Position numbers and translations under genes: made by a program | Notes under the pieces: generated by a model | What the model was told of the DNA's origin: nothing | The model's database searches: none | The model's input: only the letters and a program-made list of their open reading frames with translations | Part shown: positions 41,039 through 51,906 of the stretch, in pieces | Layout: each line of letters starts with the position of its first letter | How positions within the stretch are numbered: position 1 is the first letter of the stretch | From: Rhynchopus sp. YZ270_cl-10 | Lineage: Eukaryota > Euglenozoa > Diplonemea > Diplonemida > Diplonemidae | Reading direction: 5' to 3' | NCBI GenBank assembly: GCA_964035575.1 | Contig: OZ037851.1 | Coordinates: forward strand, 1,116,001 to 1,180,000 | DNA length: 64,000 nucleotides

Positions 41039-44000
41039 ATGACTGTCACAAAGGTGCTTAACGACATCCAGAACGAGGCGGAGAGGCGTCTTCGCGAGAC
41101 GAAGTGTGTTGTGCAGAACACAGGAACGGTTGCAGAGAAACGTGCGGAGATTAAGGACTACTTCAACCGTACGTACGATGTGTTCGAGACGCTGTACGAG
41201 CAGCTTGCGTGCGAGCAGGCCTTCCAGATGAAGCCGCTGCACAACCTGCGCCACCCCCACATCTTCTACTACGGCCACACCGCGTCCTTCTTCATCAACA
41301 AGATGGCGCTTGCAGGATACATCCCACGCATCAACCCGCTCTTTGAGGAGATGTTTGCCATCGGAGTCGACGAAATGCAGTATGTCCTCGTTTTCAACCT
41401 TTTACGTTGAGGCTTAGGTTACAAAACTTTTCTTTTCAACATCGGTATAAAATATTGTGGGAATAAAACTGGGACACCATAACCCCGATCGTTTTATTCC
41501 GTCCAAATTGGAGATACGTATCATTTTGAAGACATTGGACAGCATCGTTTTGAAGATGTAGTCTATTCAGTTGTGTATTGTGAGATTTTTTTTTGGTCTC
41601 TTATTTTGCCACACCCACTTCCACATCCACATCCATCCACATCCACATCCACAGGTGGGACGACCTGAACTCCTCGCACTACGAGTTCCCCCCCTCGAAG
41701 GACGTGAAGCAGTACCGTGACCAGGTGCGTGAGTGCGTCAACGAGTTTATCGACACCGCTGAGTTCTCGCTCCCGATCACTTGGGAGTCGAAGATGTGGC
41801 CCGTCATCATGGGTATTGAGCACGAGCGCATCCACCTTGAGACGAGCTCAGTGCTCATCCGTGAGCTGCCCCTCGACATGGTGAAGCCGCACCCCTTCTG
41901 GCGCCACTGCGACGTCGTCTCCGAGGCACCTGTCAACGAGCTTGTCGAGCAACCTGCAGGCCACACCCGCGTCGGGCGTAAGGAACCCACCGAGGCTGGC
42001 CACGACCACGTGTACGGCTGGGACTGTGACTACGGCGTGCAGAACAAGGAGGTTGCTGCCTTCGGCGCCTCGAAGTTCCTCGTCTCCAACAAGGAGTTCC
42101 TCTCCTTTATGGAAGACGGCGGCTACACCACAGACAGCCACTGGACCAAGGAGGGCCTTGGCTGGCGCAACTTCAGGAAGGCCACCCACCCGCACTTCTG
42201 GGTGAAGCAGGAGGACGGCAGCTTCAAGTACCGCATGTGGGCGTCCCTCATTGACATGCCGTGGGCGTGGCCGTGTGAGGTCAACAACCTTGAGGCCAAG
42301 GCCTTCTGCAACTGGAAGTCGTCTAAGACCGGCAAATCGATCCGTCTCCCTACCGAGGCTGAGTGGTCGCTGATGTACGACAGAAGCATTGAGAAGGATG
42401 AGTTCGAGTGGGAGACCGCCCCGGGCAACCTGAACCTCGAGTCCTTCACGTCCCCTTGCCCCGTGGACATGCACAAGCAGGGTGCCCTGTACGACGTGGT
42501 GGGCAACCTCTGGACGCACAGCGAGACACCCATGGGCCCGCTCAAGGGCTACAAGGTGCACCCCCTCTACGACGACTTCTCGCTCCCCACCTTCGACGGC
42601 GACCACGCCATGCAGAAGGGCGGCTGCTTCATCTCCACAGGAAACGAGGCCACGAGGGACGCCCGGTTCGGGTTCAGAAGGCACTTCTACCAGTTCATCG
42701 GTATGGCTCCTTTTGATATTATATATGGACTCGTCCGGAAACCCCTCTGGTAAGATTCATCCTTTTGGGTATTTTTGGGTTTTTTTGATGATGTCCCCCA
42801 CAAAAAGTGCATCTAGGTGATATTCTGATATGAAAATAGGTTTTTGGGGGGGTCTGAGGCTATATTTTCGCTTTTTAATCAGATTTTCAGCCTTTTATTG
42901 TCGTTCTTCTGGATCTCTTCTCTCTTTCTCTTAATCCTGCCATGCCGCCTTGACAAGGTTTCATTGACCTCTGTCAAATCTACTGGATCAATGCCAGGGA
43001 CTTTTGCTTTGCGGGTCACCTTGGATGTGGAGACTCCTTAGTAAATACAGGTTCCCTCCATGTCAGAGTACACGCTGAAATGACACGACTGTTGCTCGGG
43101 TAGCAGTACACAGAAGAAAAGAGATTGATGGAAAGAAGGGTGCACTGATACGTATGAGTACGAGGGAATGAGATAACAAAGGCCTCTGTGTGGGGAAGCT
43201 CGCGCAGGGCACCGACAATGACCCCTACGGTAAGGATCTCCTGACAACAAGAATCATCAGAGAGATGGTTCGAAACGACACCAAGTGTGCGTCGCACCCA
43301 TTCTTACCGTGTTTCTCGACAAAAAAGTGAACTTCACTGCTGTCATTGCCACGTTTATGAAATGTCCAAAAATACGTAAAAAAATATAAGTAAAAAGGGG
43401 GGGAGGGGAAATAAACAAAAATAAATGATCACAATATGCCCTCTGGGGTGGTAGGTGTATGGCGGGTATCAAAAAATTGGGTTGTTTGGGTGTTTTGAGC
43501 AGAAAAACCTCAAAAAACCCCCAAAAGGATGAATCTTACCAGGAGGGTTTCCGGACGGACCCATATGCATACAAACTTTCAGCAGGCTTAGGAACATTTT
43601 ACCCCTTTTTCTTGTGAGGAGAAAGCCAAAACGATAATGAAGCTTGCGAAATGATAGTGGAGGTTTTTTTCGTAATGTTTTATACCCCCCCCCCCTTACC
43701 ACACACTTCGCAGAAAAAACTCTTTTTTCGTTCGCGAGTTGTTTTGCGTCTTCCGCATTTTAAACTTTTTTTCCCGGTATCACTTGTGATACAGTTTTCA
43801 TGGATAGACCTGAAAAGGGGCAGCGCACAGGTGGTTCCGTGTCTTGTTTTTCCACAGAACCGACACGTATGGCGTGTCTCCCAAACAACAAAAAAGCAAA
43901 TGAATAAAAAATGTTGAAAGGAAAAAGGAAGAACAAAACAGTGTGGTGTACAACAGGGACTATAAAACTTTTTCTCTAAGTTATCTTTTATGCGTCATCT

Positions 44001-44825
44001 TTCTATCTTTTCCCACTCACCCACCCCACCGCAGGCATCCGCTACGTGGAGGCAGAAGCGTGCGACGAGTACGCAGACTTCTACGCGGCCGACCCCATTG
44101 TGGACCAGTACACTGAGTTCCACTACGGGAAGCGCGCTGTGGCGCAGGGCGAGGCGTCGTTCCCGCTTGCGATTGCGAAGTACGTCAACGCTAAGGCGAC
44201 ACAGCACGGCATGGCACTCACGCTTGCAGCAGACATTGGTTGCCGCAGTGGACGTTCCTCGTTTGAGCTGTCGACGCTCTTCCAGCAGGTGCAGGGCATT
44301 GACTTCTCTGCACGCTACATCATGCCTGGGTGCCAGATGCGTGAGTGTGCACAGACCAAGTGGGATGTGCCCACCATTGGCGAGCTGAAGACGCCTGCGC
44401 AGGCCAGCGCCACTGACTTTGATCTGGAGGAGCTTGTCCACAAGACGAGCTTCTGGCAGTCTGACCCGTGCAACCTGCACGCACACCTGACGGGGTACAC
44501 GACGGTGCTTGTGAACCTCAACATGATGGAGCGTCTGATCAACCCGAAGCACTTCCTTGAGCACATCCATGAGCGCATGACGGAGAAGAGCATGCTGGTC
44601 ATTGCCACCACACACGACTGGAACGAGGTCGACTGCCCCAGGGAGCAGTGGCTCAGCGGCTTCCTCGAGAACGGCAAGCCCGTCTCCGGCATCGAGGGTC
44701 TCCACAGATGCCTTGACGCCAAGTGGAGCTTCCAGGGTGCCGAGTCCCTGCCCTACAAGCTGCCCCTCACCGAACTCAAGTCCATCGACGGAATCGCTGA
44801 AGTGACCACATGGCTGAGGAACTAA
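41039..44825 (+). CDS. ovoA: 5-histidylcysteine sulfoxide synthase / methyltransferase OvoA (3 exons)
   Basis: Exons 41039-41379, 41655-42700 and 44035-44825 (introns 275 and 1,334 nt, split codons restore Q114-W and a G-I junction) give 725 residues, the usual OvoA length. OvoA is a non-haem iron enzyme that uses oxygen to join cysteine to histidine, the first step to the antioxidant ovothiol; its C-terminal domain N-methylates the 5-thiohistidine. Exon 1 holds the DinB-like part with LRHPHIFYYGHTASFFINK; exon 2 has the iron-site HERIHLE (H170, H174) and the formylglycine-synthase-like fold (FLVSNKEFLSFMEDGGY, IRLPTEAEWSLMYDR, KGGCFISTGNEATRDARFGFRRHFYQF). Exon 3 is the SAM-dependent methyltransferase with LAADIGCRSGRSSFEL. 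Both domains look complete, so ovothiol A synthesis (with a separate OvoB lyase, not seen here) is likely. Intron 2 contains an inverted-repeat element. Confidence 0.93.
42721..43566. mobile_element. inverted-repeat element in ovoA intron 2
   Basis: 42721-42767 and 43520-43566 are inverted copies (CGTCCGGAAACCC, TGGTAAGATTCATCCTTTTG and complement), about 45 bp with few differences. The roughly 750-bp interior encodes nothing recognisable. It explains most of the length of this intron. Confidence 0.7.
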
Positions 44826-46127
44826 GTTTGAACTGACCGTGTGTTTTTTGTTTTTTTATTTGCAGGAACCAAAGGCTCGATGTGGCCTGCAAAAAAACCC
44901 AAGAAGGGATTTTTGTTATATTTTGTCACATGATGTGTTGTCGTAAGACATCAATAGATGATCATCTATTTAACAGCTTTCTCTTTTTTTTTTGTGAACA
45001 AGAGTGACGAGAGTGTGTGTGTCCTTCCTGCGGACGCCCCGCGGGATTTCCCCCCCCACCTGTAGATGTGTGTACATTCACTGCCATGATGCACATTTCA
45101 TCTCAGCCCCCCTTTTTTTTTATTGTTGAGTCAATAAAAACAGTGTCATCTCCCCCCTTTTTTTCATGACGATGGTATATGCACAGGCACATTCATTGTT
45201 GAACTTTTTTTTTTCCGTCTCAGTGGCGTCCTGCACGTTTTTCACTTCGCGTTTTTTATTAAGGCGTGTTGTGTTTGTGAGGTCCGTACATCTTTCTATT
45301 GTCCCCCCAGTAATACAGCATAGTATACTATTTGTTATGAGTCTCTTGCCACAGTCAGGCTGGTAGTGTGTTCATGTGTCCTCCCGTCCTTCCGATGGTT
45401 TGTACATTGTCACTCTTCACCCTTTTGTTTTCCCAATATGTCAATGAATAACAGAGGGCTGCTGTACTTACAAAAAAACCCCCCTGCATTCTGAAGATTC
45501 GAAGGCCGCCTTTCATAAAAAAAATACAAAAACACCAAAATAGGGTTCTCACGGTGCAAAAACGGAGCGCCCTTTTTGTGTGTTTTTGATAAAAAAGATT
45601 GGTGTCTCTTAGAAAGCAAACTTCGGGACCTCTTTCCCCTCTCCCTATCTTCATAACTTTTCCAATGAACTTTATGTTTTGTTTACCCAAACCCCCCCTT
45701 GCAACCGTCCGTATTTACTGCTAATTCGGTCCAGGAATAGTGTCGGAGGTGCCCCTTATTATCAACTGAACGAGACTATAAAGCGACATGCTTTTCGATA
45801 TTTTGGTCTACGTTCATGGAGCACCTTGCAGATTTCTATTTTTTTCTCTTGATTTGACCAGAGTTCTTCATTATTGTCGACTCTGCAAAAAAAAAAAAAA
45901 CCCCCCCTAAAAATATATCCGAGAATCCGATTCCTTGTCTTACCGCTATTTGCAAAAAAAAAAAAAAAACAACTATTTTCACGAAATAGATTTTTGCAAT
46001 CAACATTTTCATGATCCAGTCCAGGTACGGACATTGGCCGTTTGGGCATTTTTTTTTCATCACACGGCCCTATCACACAGCCCTAATTTTCCTTCAAGCT
46101 TTCATTGGTGTTATTGTTGTTATTGCC

Positions 46128-46164
<37 letters not shown>

Positions 46165-48465
46165 TCTTTTTCAGACTTGAAAATATTTTCTCACTGCAAA
46201 AGAAAAATATTGCAAATTTGTTCACAACATATCAAGAACGCTTTTTGGACACGTGTAAAATATGTCCATGCAAAAATAAATCCCCAAATAACCGGGATAG
46301 GGAGGGAAAGAGGGGAACCGCCGCAGTGTTTCCCGCACGTATCCACATCCCCCTCTCGGGGGGTCTGTGCGTACGTTATCAACCAACCACGTGATGTGGG
46401 TGACAAGCGGCGTTTGGGACCCTCCTTGTTGGTAACGAACCTAGAAAACTACTAGCTACCGGGGGCTTATCGGATAACAGTAAAGTCATTTAATTTTTGT
46501 TTTGATTTTTTTGTTTTTTTTTAATTTTTCCCCCAATATTAATATTGCGTCCTCTTCACTGCTCAAGGCAAAACAGTGTAACTATTTTGACGCCCCCCCT
46601 TCCGCACACAACCACGTTACCGTACAGAGCTGTGAATCTTCTGACGCCGCCTGCTCCTTCTTTTTTACAAAATTGCCGTACACCGAACATCCTTCTCGAG
46701 TCTGCTTTGTTTTCCCCCACGGCAGGTTCTTCCATTAGGGTACCTCGTATAAGGCGTTTGTGTTCCCACACCCCCCAACCCCAACACGAAGTGTGACTAA
46801 AACCAGAAAAATGAAAAAAGAAAGACAACGCCCCACAACCATCTTAATGAGGTAATCTTTTTGAAGCCCTCTTCTAGGGTATTTTCAATGAAATGATACC
46901 TTTTTTTTTTTTTTGAAGGGTAAGGAAAAAAGAAGTCTTATTAATGAGTTGGGAGGCTTTTTTTTGTCATGGGTTTTTGCCACCCCAAGTGTGTGTGGTA
47001 GTGTGATGCGTGATGTGTAATGTGCGCTCTCTCTTTCTTCTATACTAGCTTCCCTTTTATTGGGTTACTTTTTTATTTTTATTTTTATTTTTTTACATGA
47101 CACTTAGCTATGCCCCCCAAAAAAACCACAAAGGGGACCATCCAGCAGAGATTATTTTTCAAATCTTTTGCAGCGTGTTCACCTAGTGGGGAAAAAAATA
47201 CTCTCCCCCCCCCCACCTTTTGCAGATGTAAAGTGGCGTATGGTGTGTGGGTCGCCTAATTCTGCCTAACGTTCGTTCACTCCCCTTTCTCCACTCCCAT
47301 CCACCCGTTTTTTTTTTTCCCTTCTCCAACCAGAGATTTTTTTCTTTTCAATTGTTCACCCCTTTTCGTGCACTCCGAAATTGTTTTTACCATGCGTCCA
47401 ATATGATTGTACCGTTCTGCTGTTGCGAAGCTGAAAAAAAAAGTTTTTTTTTTTTGCATTCCCAACGTAAATGCGGTGCAGTGTATTTATCTGTACGGTA
47501 TTTTTTTGATTTTTTTTTTTTTTTTGAAAGATGTAGTGAATCCCCGTTCATTCATTCCATTTTTCTTCCCAAGCTGTGCGATACAGCATTTTTTTTTTTT
47601 TTGGTGGCTGATCTCGTTTTTCAGTCTCCTATCACATTTTTTTTTATTTTTTTTTTTGTTGCTGTGTTCGCTCGGAGTGTACATTGTTTATTCCTTCGTA
47701 CGTTAAGTTTCCACAAGTGTTATGTTTATCTTGGTTCTTGGGTCTATGGAGGCTCTGAAGGGAAAAGTTTGCTTTTTTTGTTGCAGTAGATGGATTATTT
47801 TCAAAAGAAAAAAAATGAAAACGAAGGCAATAGCAATGCCACCGTCTCGTCTCTGTATCACTTTCGTGATTTTTTTTAAAAAAATCACAACCGAAACTTT
47901 TCGAAGTGAACGGCAACGATCCTTAGCAGGGTTGGCCTATCCTAAAAGGAGGTATTTGTCGCAAAAAAAGAGCAAAATAAAAATAAAAAAAAATGTCCCA
48001 CCTTTTTGTGTCAGGAAAATAGTTGGAAAAAAAACAAAATTGCCCGGACTGCCTTTACCAGTGGTATGTGGCGGGATGATTTTTTTCTTCTTCTATTATT
48101 TTGTGTAACTATTTTCATTTTTTGTTGTTGTTGTTAGGAAAAAAGAGACTGACTATTTTTTTCCCCAGTATAATCGCGTTTTTTTTTTTTTTCAACAGCA
48201 AAAAAGTAATTATTGAAGGATATTGATTATTCGAACCAAACCAAGAAAAGAAAAAACTGTTCCTTCCGTAGTACAAAGGCTTCGGCTATTATTTGGTACT
48301 GACCCTTTTAGCCCTGAGTGGGTTCTTAGGCGATTGTCGGCACAACAAAAAAAAAAAAGAAGGGTAAAACTGTCACAGCAATATAAGAAGTGCAGCCCTC
48401 AAAAATTTTTTTTGATAAAACTATTTTTAAAACGAACACTAAAAAAACCAACAAAACCTCTAAAA
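44826..48465. other. intergenic region dominated by homopolymers
   Basis: 3.6 kb with many T and A runs (for example T34 at about 46130-46163). Degenerate type A hairpins at 45062-45100 and 45170-45198. Open frames such as 47247-47789 are Phe/Lys-rich translations of T/A tracts. I see no gene. Confidence 0.55.
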
Positions 48466-48980
48466 ACACGGGTCGGGAAAGATCTTTTTTTTTTTTTTTT
48501 TTTTCGAGAAAAAAAATCCTCTTCTCCCGAAAAAAAAAAAAAAAAAAAGATTTTTGGGAGAAAAAAAAAAAGAGAAAAGATTTGAAAATCCTGGGAAAAT
48601 CCTGAAAAAATCCTGAAAAATCCTGGAAAAATCCATGAAATTTCATGAAAAATCTCGAGATCTTGAGAAATCTTTGAAAAAAAAAAAAAAGATTTTCAAA
48701 ATCTTTTTTTTTTTTTTTCCCAAAAAGATTTTTCAAAATCCCAAAAATCTTTTTTATCTTTTTTTTGAGAAAAAAAAGATTTTCAAGATCTTTTTCATCT
48801 TTTTTTCTCTTTTTTTCCTTTTTTTTCCTTTTTTTTCCAGGATTTTTCAAAGATCTCAAAGATCTCGAGAGATCCTGAAAAAAAAAGACAAAAATCCTGA
48901 AAATCTTGATTTTTTTTTTTTTTCTCCCGAGATTCTCGAAAAAAGACAAAAAAAGACAAAAGATCTTTCCTGACCCGTGT
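48466..48980. mobile_element. 515-bp element with 20-bp inverted ends
   Basis: ACACGGGTCGGGAAAGATCT on the left and AGATCTTTCCTGACCCGTGT on the right are inverted repeats with one mismatch. The interior is built of A and T runs, CTGAAAAATCC-like units and GATCTTGAGA/TCTCAAGATC self-complementary pieces, so the whole element can fold on itself. Non-coding despite long Phe/Lys frames. Confidence 0.75.
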
Positions 48981-49263
48981 AAAAAACGAAAGTTTTTTTT
49001 TAAAAAAAAAGAAAGCACTATTTTCAACCTCTTCTTACAACCCCTCTTCACTCTCCCCCCCAAAAAAACCCTCCCCTCCAACCTGAGAGAGAGACACACA
49101 CCCACCTCACACATTTTTCTCTCAACTACACACCACCACCACCATCACCCCTCTCTCTCTCTCTCTCTTTCCCGCCCTTTTTGTTCATTTGACTGGCTTA
49201 AGGTTTGTCTTTGTGATATTTTTTTTGTTGTGATTTGCTCAAAGCAACCTACCCCACTACCCT
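48981..49263. other. leader region of the 329-residue gene
   Basis: C-rich, then (CACCAC)n and (CT)n tracts near 49126-49170 and a T-rich stretch. No coding evidence. Confidence 0.5.
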
Positions 49264-50253
49264 ATGCATGAGACGTACAGTACCTTACAACGACCTGGGA
49301 GAAACAGCGGGTTTTCTGCGCCTCATCGGAACATTCCAGGGTTGATACCGTTGCCGCTTCCGGAGGGTACCTCGTATACTTCGTCACCACGGAGCTCTGG
49401 TGGGTCGTATGGGGAGGAGAAGCGGGCTGCTGGGAGTAGAACGTCATCAAGGTCTTTACCGAGGTCGCCACGAAAAGGGAGGGAACGGAGATCTCGTTCA
49501 ACGTCGTCGCGTTCCAAAACACCGCCATCTCCAAGAGGAAAAGGTGCCTGGGGGAATTGGAGTGGTAGAGATGAGGTGTCGTGGGTGGCTGAAGGGGGGA
49601 TTCGGGTGCGGTATGCGAGCAAACTGATTTCTGGGGTGTCCTATCGTGCTTTGGATGGGAGTATGGTGCATTATTTGGTGGATGAGGGGAGGTTGTGTTT
49701 GGAGAGGCAGGATGTTGCGAAGGTTGTGGTTGCGGAGCTTTGGTTTCGCCATGGGGTTCCCATTGCGACACCTCCTCTGCCAGCGCAGGAGCGTATTGTA
49801 TCCCGCAGGCTTGCAGAGCTTGCGACCCGAATGAAGGTCTATCGAGACTCAGATGGAGCGCGCGCAACAGACCCAGATGGACACCAACACCATGCCAATC
49901 CGCCCCCTCCTCCTCCCCCGATCTCACCGCGCGCGTCTCCAAGAGAATGGGATCGTCCCTGGAGGTCGCACAGCAAGCCCCCCTCCCCTCGGCCTCTCAG
50001 AACAGTCGGGGGTGGCTATCTAGATGCATATCGCGAGCGGATTGGTGGGCGGCATCGTGAAGCGGAGAACGGAGAGAGGGGAGAAAAGGGGAAGAGGGTG
50101 GAAGGTGTGCCTGTGGGGGGAGGGTACACGGCACCCCCGCCCCCACCTCGATACGAAGCGCCCCCATCACCATCGCTGCCGTTCTGTCCACAGTGCGGGC
50201 AGAAGCTTGGTGGTGCAACCCCGTTTTGTCCACAGACAGGGACCCGGCATTGA
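49264..50253 (+). CDS. Pro/Ser/Arg-rich protein with zinc-ribbon-like C-terminus
   Basis: Single open frame of 329 residues. The first 90 residues are Ser/Arg/Pro-rich and likely disordered. Residues about 95-200 form the one folded-looking part (GGIRVRYASKLISGVSYRAL, VHYLVDEGRLCLERQDVAKVVVAELWFRHG, ERIVSRRLAELATRMKVYR). A Pro-rich linker with PPPPPPPISPRASPRE and PPPPPRYEAPPSPSLP follows. The C-terminus, FCPQCGQKLGGATPFCPQTG plus TRH, has the CxxCG...FC spacing of a short zinc ribbon, but the last pair is C...H rather than CxxC. I recognise no family for the middle. That the DNA stays open through 990 bases of mixed composition, with a structured middle and a Cys motif, argues for a real gene. 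Confidence 0.62.
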   Translation: MHETYSTLQRPGRNSGFSAPHRNIPGLIPLPLPEGTSYTSSPRSSGGSYGEEKRAAGSRTSSRSLPRSPRKGRERRSRSTSSRSKTPPSPRGKGAWGNWSGRDEVSWVAEGGIRVRYASKLISGVSYRALDGSMVHYLVDEGRLCLERQDVAKVVVAELWFRHGVPIATPPLPAQERIVSRRLAELATRMKVYRDSDGARATDPDGHQHHANPPPPPPPISPRASPREWDRPWRSHSKPPSPRPLRTVGGGYLDAYRERIGGRHREAENGERGEKGKRVEGVPVGGGYTAPPPPPRYEAPPSPSLPFCPQCGQKLGGATPFCPQTGTRH

Positions 50254-50587
50254 GGGGGGGGAGAGAGTGGGTTTTGTGAAAGAAAAGTAAACAAATGTAA
50301 AAGTGTCAGAGCTTTCGAATGTCTCTGCCAGACTCTTAGAGGTGAGAAGGAGAGGTGGCCGAGCCTGCTGAGGAGTCAGGGTTTGTGGTTTAAAAAAGGC
50401 AGCCTTGTCGGTGTAGACAAAGGCGGAACAGTTTAAAAAAAAAATCTCAAAATGTACGTTTTTTTGTAAGTTGTCCTTCAGAAAGAATGTAAGTGAAGAA
50501 AAAAAGGGGGTACTTTTTATGCATGGAATGGGGGCACGACACAACACACCAACCACCTTCCAGACATCTCTGCCACCACCTACAACA
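50254..50587. other. spacer / 5' leader of MAPEG copy 1
   Basis: No gene. The last 60 bases (CACAACACACCAACCACCTT through ACCTACAACA) are shared with the leaders of copies 2 and 3, so the duplicated unit includes the 5' untranslated region. Confidence 0.6.
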
Positions 50588-51112
50588 ATGTCGACGTACA
50601 CTCTTCCTGAGAACTACGGATTCGTGATGGCAGGCCTCATGGGCTTTGCCATGCACTGCACATACCAGGGAACCAAGGTGGGACGCGTGAAGGCCATGAG
50701 CCAGGAGTACATCGACACACACCTGAAGGAGGAGAACGCGATCTTCAAGAAGCGTTACGGGTACGACATTCCGCCTGGTGCTTACCCGGAAATGACTGAC
50801 GGCAAGCACGCAGCCAAGCTTGACTACGAAACCTGGCTGGAGTATGCATGCAACCAGCGTGTCCACCAGAACTACCTGGAGAACCTTGGTATTATTACGA
50901 TTGCTGGTGCCATTGCGGGGCTCAGCTTCCCAATTGCGACCGCCATCAGTCTGCTCGTGCAGATTGTGGGACGTCAGGTGTACTCCTCTGGGTACCGCAA
51001 GAACGGGCCGAAGGGACGTTTGGCTGGTGCACCCCTTCTGGCACCTTCCCTTCTTTCTCTGATCGGAATGTCTCTGTACACAGCGTACCTGCACACATCC
51101 TTTGCACACTGA
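50588..51112 (+). CDS. MAPEG family, microsomal glutathione S-transferase 3-like, copy 1
   Basis: 174 residues, single exon. MAPEG enzymes are trimeric membrane proteins of the ER/nuclear envelope that conjugate glutathione or reduce lipid peroxides. ENYGFVMAGLMGFAMHC is the first membrane helix; CNQRVHQNYLENLGIITIAG matches the family's N-x-Q-R-x-H-Q-N-x-L-E signature (MGST3 has CIQRAHQNTLE); VGRQVYSSGYRKNGPKGRLAG matches the GRxxYxxGY...R motif that holds the catalytic arginine and tyrosine. Between helix 1 and the signature lies a soluble loop (about residues 35-80) longer than in animal MGST3, explaining 174 rather than about 150 residues. The start is MSTYTLP, since the upstream frame extension is not shared by the other copies. 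First of three tandem copies. Confidence 0.9.
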   Translation: MSTYTLPENYGFVMAGLMGFAMHCTYQGTKVGRVKAMSQEYIDTHLKEENAIFKKRYGYDIPPGAYPEMTDGKHAAKLDYETWLEYACNQRVHQNYLENLGIITIAGAIAGLSFPIATAISLLVQIVGRQVYSSGYRKNGPKGRLAGAPLLAPSLLSLIGMSLYTAYLHTSFAH

Positions 51113-51534
51113 TGCAGCATCGGTCATGCTTTCGTTTATCTAAACATGTTGCTCTGTTGAAACCCTTTTTTTGCGTTTCAATCTTTTTGTTGACTCTCAA
51201 CCTGCAAGGTTTAGAGTCCCCTTGAGGGGGTTTTAAAAATGCCCCTTCTTTTCTAACTACCCTAACTCTTGATTTTTTGGGCGATGCCATCATTTCTTGT
51301 TTTCAACCTGCTGAATCTTATACAGAAGCAGATACCACATTTTGATAAAATGTGTTTTCGATTTTATTTTATTTTACAATTTTTTTTCTTTCTTTTTATT
51401 TTGCAACATTCGTGGGAACGACGGATGCTTCCATGGCTTCTGGGCCGTCCTATTGCTCTGCAGTAGGCGCTAGGAGTGACGCGGCTTCCCCGTCCATCGT
51501 AGTGTTGTTTGTTCAGCGTGTTCAGCAAGTGGTA

Positions 51535-51566
51535 CAGATGTGTGTACGAGAGGCACATTCATCTTA
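51535..51566 (+). repeat. type A hairpin
   Basis: AGATGTGTGT, loop ACGAGAG, GCACATTCATCT: twelve positions pair with one T-T mismatch and two G-T pairs. This is the best example of type A. Confidence 0.75.
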
Positions 51567-51629
51567 CAAGTTTTGTCTGTTTTTTTTTTGTTTTTGTTGT
51601 TTCTTTTGGTATGATCTCTCCCTTTTGTC

Positions 51630-51663
51630 AGGTGACTAGGCACGAGAGGCTTAGGATCATCTT
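51630..51663 (+). repeat. type B hairpin
   Basis: AGGTGACTAGGC, loop ACGAGAG, GCTTAGGATCATCT. Inner stem CTAGGC/GCTTAG (one G-T), two-base bulge GA, outer stem AGGTGA/TCATCT. It lies 64 nt after the type A copy. Confidence 0.75.
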
Positions 51664-51906
51664 TATCAACTGTTCTCTATGTTTGTGCCTTTGATAATTG
51701 AAAGATATGTGTGTCCCGCGAAGATGTTGCGCCTTGTGACATTCACGCTTTGAAGTTTCATTGATTGCACAGAAAATGACAGAAAATAGTTGCATCTTCA
51801 CCAAAATACGAAACCTCCTTTTTTTTCTCTGTTTTTTGCTATTTAGAGATGGTACCACAACACACCAACCACCTTCCAGACATCTCTGCCACCACCTACA
51901 ACAACA

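Larger units (their letters stand above)
51113..51906. other. 3' flank of MAPEG copy 1 with hairpin pair
   Basis: Repeated almost base for base behind copy 2 (52432-53000). It contains one type A and one type B hairpin. CTTGAGGGGGTTTTAAAAAT and CATTCGTGGGAACGACGGAT are landmarks common to both flanks. A 60-bp insertion (near 51715-51785) is absent from the corresponding flank of copy 2. Confidence 0.6.

Noticed and set aside
48326-49114. 262-codon - strand frame rich in Phe and Lys
   Set aside because: Translation of A/T runs within a self-complementary element.
51630-51663. Type B hairpin as a SECIS element
   Set aside because: Too short, no A-rich apical loop at the right distance, and the nearby genes use no in-frame TGA.
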